From: Chelativorans sp. AA-79
Lineage (GTDB): Bacteria; Pseudomonadota; Alphaproteobacteria; Rhizobiales; Rhizobiaceae
Assembly (NCBI RefSeq): GCF_029457495.1
Contig: NZ_CP120361.1
Location: 2,558,001 to 2,622,000, forward strand
Length of the DNA stretch: 64,000 nucleotides
Direction: 5' to 3'
The notes under the pieces were generated by a model. It made no database searches. It was not told the origin of the DNA and was given only the letters and a program-made list of their open reading frames with translations. Shown here in pieces: positions 62,847 through 64,000 of this stretch. The position numbers were made by a program, and so were the translations under genes. How positions within the stretch are numbered: position 1 is the first letter of the stretch; each line of letters begins with the position of its first letter.

Positions 62847-64000
62847 TCAACTCCTCGCCTTGCCACGCGCCGGCTTCTTCCCGGATTTGCCGGATTTGGC
62901 GGCGATCATTTCCAGCGCCTCCTCGCGGGACACGGACATGGGATCCTTGCCCTTGGGAAGCGTGGCGTTCACCTTGCCGACATTGACATAGGGCCCGAAC
63001 CGTCCGTCGCGCACGGTGATGACGCCGCCGTCGGGATGTTCTCCGAGTTCCTTCAGCGCCGCCGGCTTGGCGCGGGCGCCGTTGGATTTCGACTTCTTCT
63101 CCGCGATGAGCGCGACCGCGCGGTTGAGGCCGACGGAGAAGACATCCTCGACGGATTCCAGATTGGCATAGCTCCCGTCATGCAGGAGGAAAGGGCCGTA
63201 GCGGCCGATGCCGGCCGAGATCATCTTGCCCGTCTCCGGGTGCTTTCCGACGTCACGCGGTAGGGAGAGAAGGGCGAGCGCCTTCTCGTGGTCGATGCTT
63301 TCGGGCGTCCAGCCCTTGGGCAGGCTGGCGCGCTTGGCCTCCTTGCCTTCGCCGCGCTGCACATAGGGTCCGAAGCGGCCGGAGCGCAGCGTGATCTCCT
63401 CGCCGGTGAACGGATCGGTGCCCAGCACCTTGTTGCCGTCGAGACCGGCTTCCGCCTCGCCTGGCTCGCCGTTCTCGCCGAGCTGGCGCGTGTAGCCGCA
63501 TTCGGGATAGTTGGAGCAGCCCACGAAGGCGCCGTAGCGCCCGAGCTTCAGCGAGAGCTTGCCAGTGCCGCATTTGGGACAGATGCGCGGATCGCCCCCG
63601 TCCTCGCGCGGCGGGAAGACGAGCGGCGCCAGTTCCTCGTTGAGCGCGTCCAGCACGTCGGTGACGCGCAGCTCCTTGATATCGGCGACCGCGCCCGAAA
63701 AATCCTTCCAGAAGTCACGCAGCACCTGTTTCCAGGAGAGCTTGCCGTCGGAGATCTCGTCGAGCTTTTCTTCCAGATCCGCGGTGAAGTCGTATTCCAC
63801 GTAGCGATGGAAGAAATTCTCCAGGAAGGCGGTGACGATGCGCCCCTTGGCCTGCGGCACGAGCTTGCGTTTCTCGTTGGTGATGTAATCGCGGTCCTCC
63901 AGAGTCTTCAGGATCGCGGCGTAGGTGGAGGGGCGGCCGATTCCTAACTCCTCGAGCTTCTTGATGAGCGAGGCTTCCGAATAGCGTGGCGGCGGTTCGG
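62847..64000 (-). CDS. topA: DNA topoisomerase I, C-terminal part
   Basis: The frame is open to the right edge, so the gene is partial; the visible part is the C-terminal 383 residues. RYSEASLIKKLEELGIGRPS at the right edge is the TopA core, then a four-cysteine zinc finger (CPKCGTGKLSLKLGRYGAF and CSNYPEC) and several repeats of the R-x-G-x-x-G-P-Y-V type (RSGRFGPYVQRGEGKEAKRA, VRDGRFGPYVNVGKVNATLP). The Lys-rich tail is GKSGKKPARGKARS. It relaxes negative supercoils. Likely co-transcribed with rnr. Confidence 0.93.
   Translation of the reverse strand, partial: EPPPRYSEASLIKKLEELGIGRPSTYAAILKTLEDRDYITNEKRKLVPQAKGRIVTAFLENFFHRYVEYDFTADLEEKLDEISDGKLSWKQVLRDFWKDFSGAVADIKELRVTDVLDALNEELAPLVFPPREDGGDPRICPKCGTGKLSLKLGRYGAFVGCSNYPECGYTRQLGENGEPGEAEAGLDGNKVLGTDPFTGEEITLRSGRFGPYVQRGEGKEAKRASLPKGWTPESIDHEKALALLSLPRDVGKHPETGKMISAGIGRYGPFLLHDGSYANLESVEDVFSVGLNRAVALIAEKKSKSNGARAKPAALKELGEHPDGGVITVRDGRFGPYVNVGKVNATLPKGKDPMSVSREEALEMIAAKSGKSGKKPARGKARS

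Overview
The window is high-GC alphaproteobacterial chromosome, most likely Hyphomicrobiales (Rhizobiales) of the Phyllobacteriaceae/Mesorhizobium type. This rests on the gene order divK-pleD ... rpmG-NUDIX-DUF983-rnr-topA, a DUF3572 gene next to divK, a vitamin B12-dependent ribonucleotide reductase (nrdJ), an HWE-type histidine kinase and a GAAC-N7-GAAC SOS box in front of dinB. Assignments come from reading protein and DNA motifs by eye; no database search was run.

Left chromosomal part (1-17247): the start of a P1-family peptidase and an amino-acid-type ABC binding protein; a flavin reductase; a molybdo-hydroxylase maturation cluster of the Cox type (MoxR ATPase, VWA protein, XdhC split over two genes, MoeA-like/MobA-like fusion) interrupted by a 233-bp palindromic element; an exported hydrolase; an exported protein of unknown function; a J-domain-like protein; a MATE pump; an aldo/keto reductase; a CHASE4-GGDEF-EAL protein; an HWE kinase; and a PfpI/DJ-1 protein.

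Middle part (17248-38199): a single mobile element of about 21 kb, which I delimit from its ends. Both ends start TGTGA, share a 14-bp inverted block and a 34-bp inverted block (33 of 34 identical), and are flanked by GCAGCA. It encodes a Tn7/Tn5053-type transposition operon: TnsA-like endonuclease, DD35E transposase TniA, AAA+ regulator TniB and a long TnsD-like TniQ. One end lies 19 bp beyond the stop codon of nrdJ. This geometry resembles Tn7 beside glmS and suggests that the 3' end of nrdJ is the attachment site. The cargo looks defence- and plasticity-related: a DUF3800-DUF4238-DUF4145 operon; a TnsA-fold protein paired with a soluble FtsH-like AAA protease; an MbcA/ParS-like antitoxin homologue; a PIN toxin with a divergent Phd-like antitoxin; a polyamine-type ABC transporter with a GlxA-type regulator; and a zinc-hook SMC-like ATPase with a small partner. 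The last permease gene and the ATPase gene are cut at one shared junction near 36085.

Right chromosomal part (38219-64000): nrdJ; a sulfite dehydrogenase with its cytochrome c; a Pit phosphate transporter; NUDIX, xanthine phosphoribosyltransferase, UspA, CinA-like and WrbA genes; a glycine-rich collagen-like secreted protein; tRNA-Leu(UAA); a TadE/TadG-like pair; SOS-linked dinB; an acetyltransferase; the divK-pleD cell-cycle pair; rpmG; NUDIX; DUF983; rnr; and the 3' part of topA, which runs off the window.
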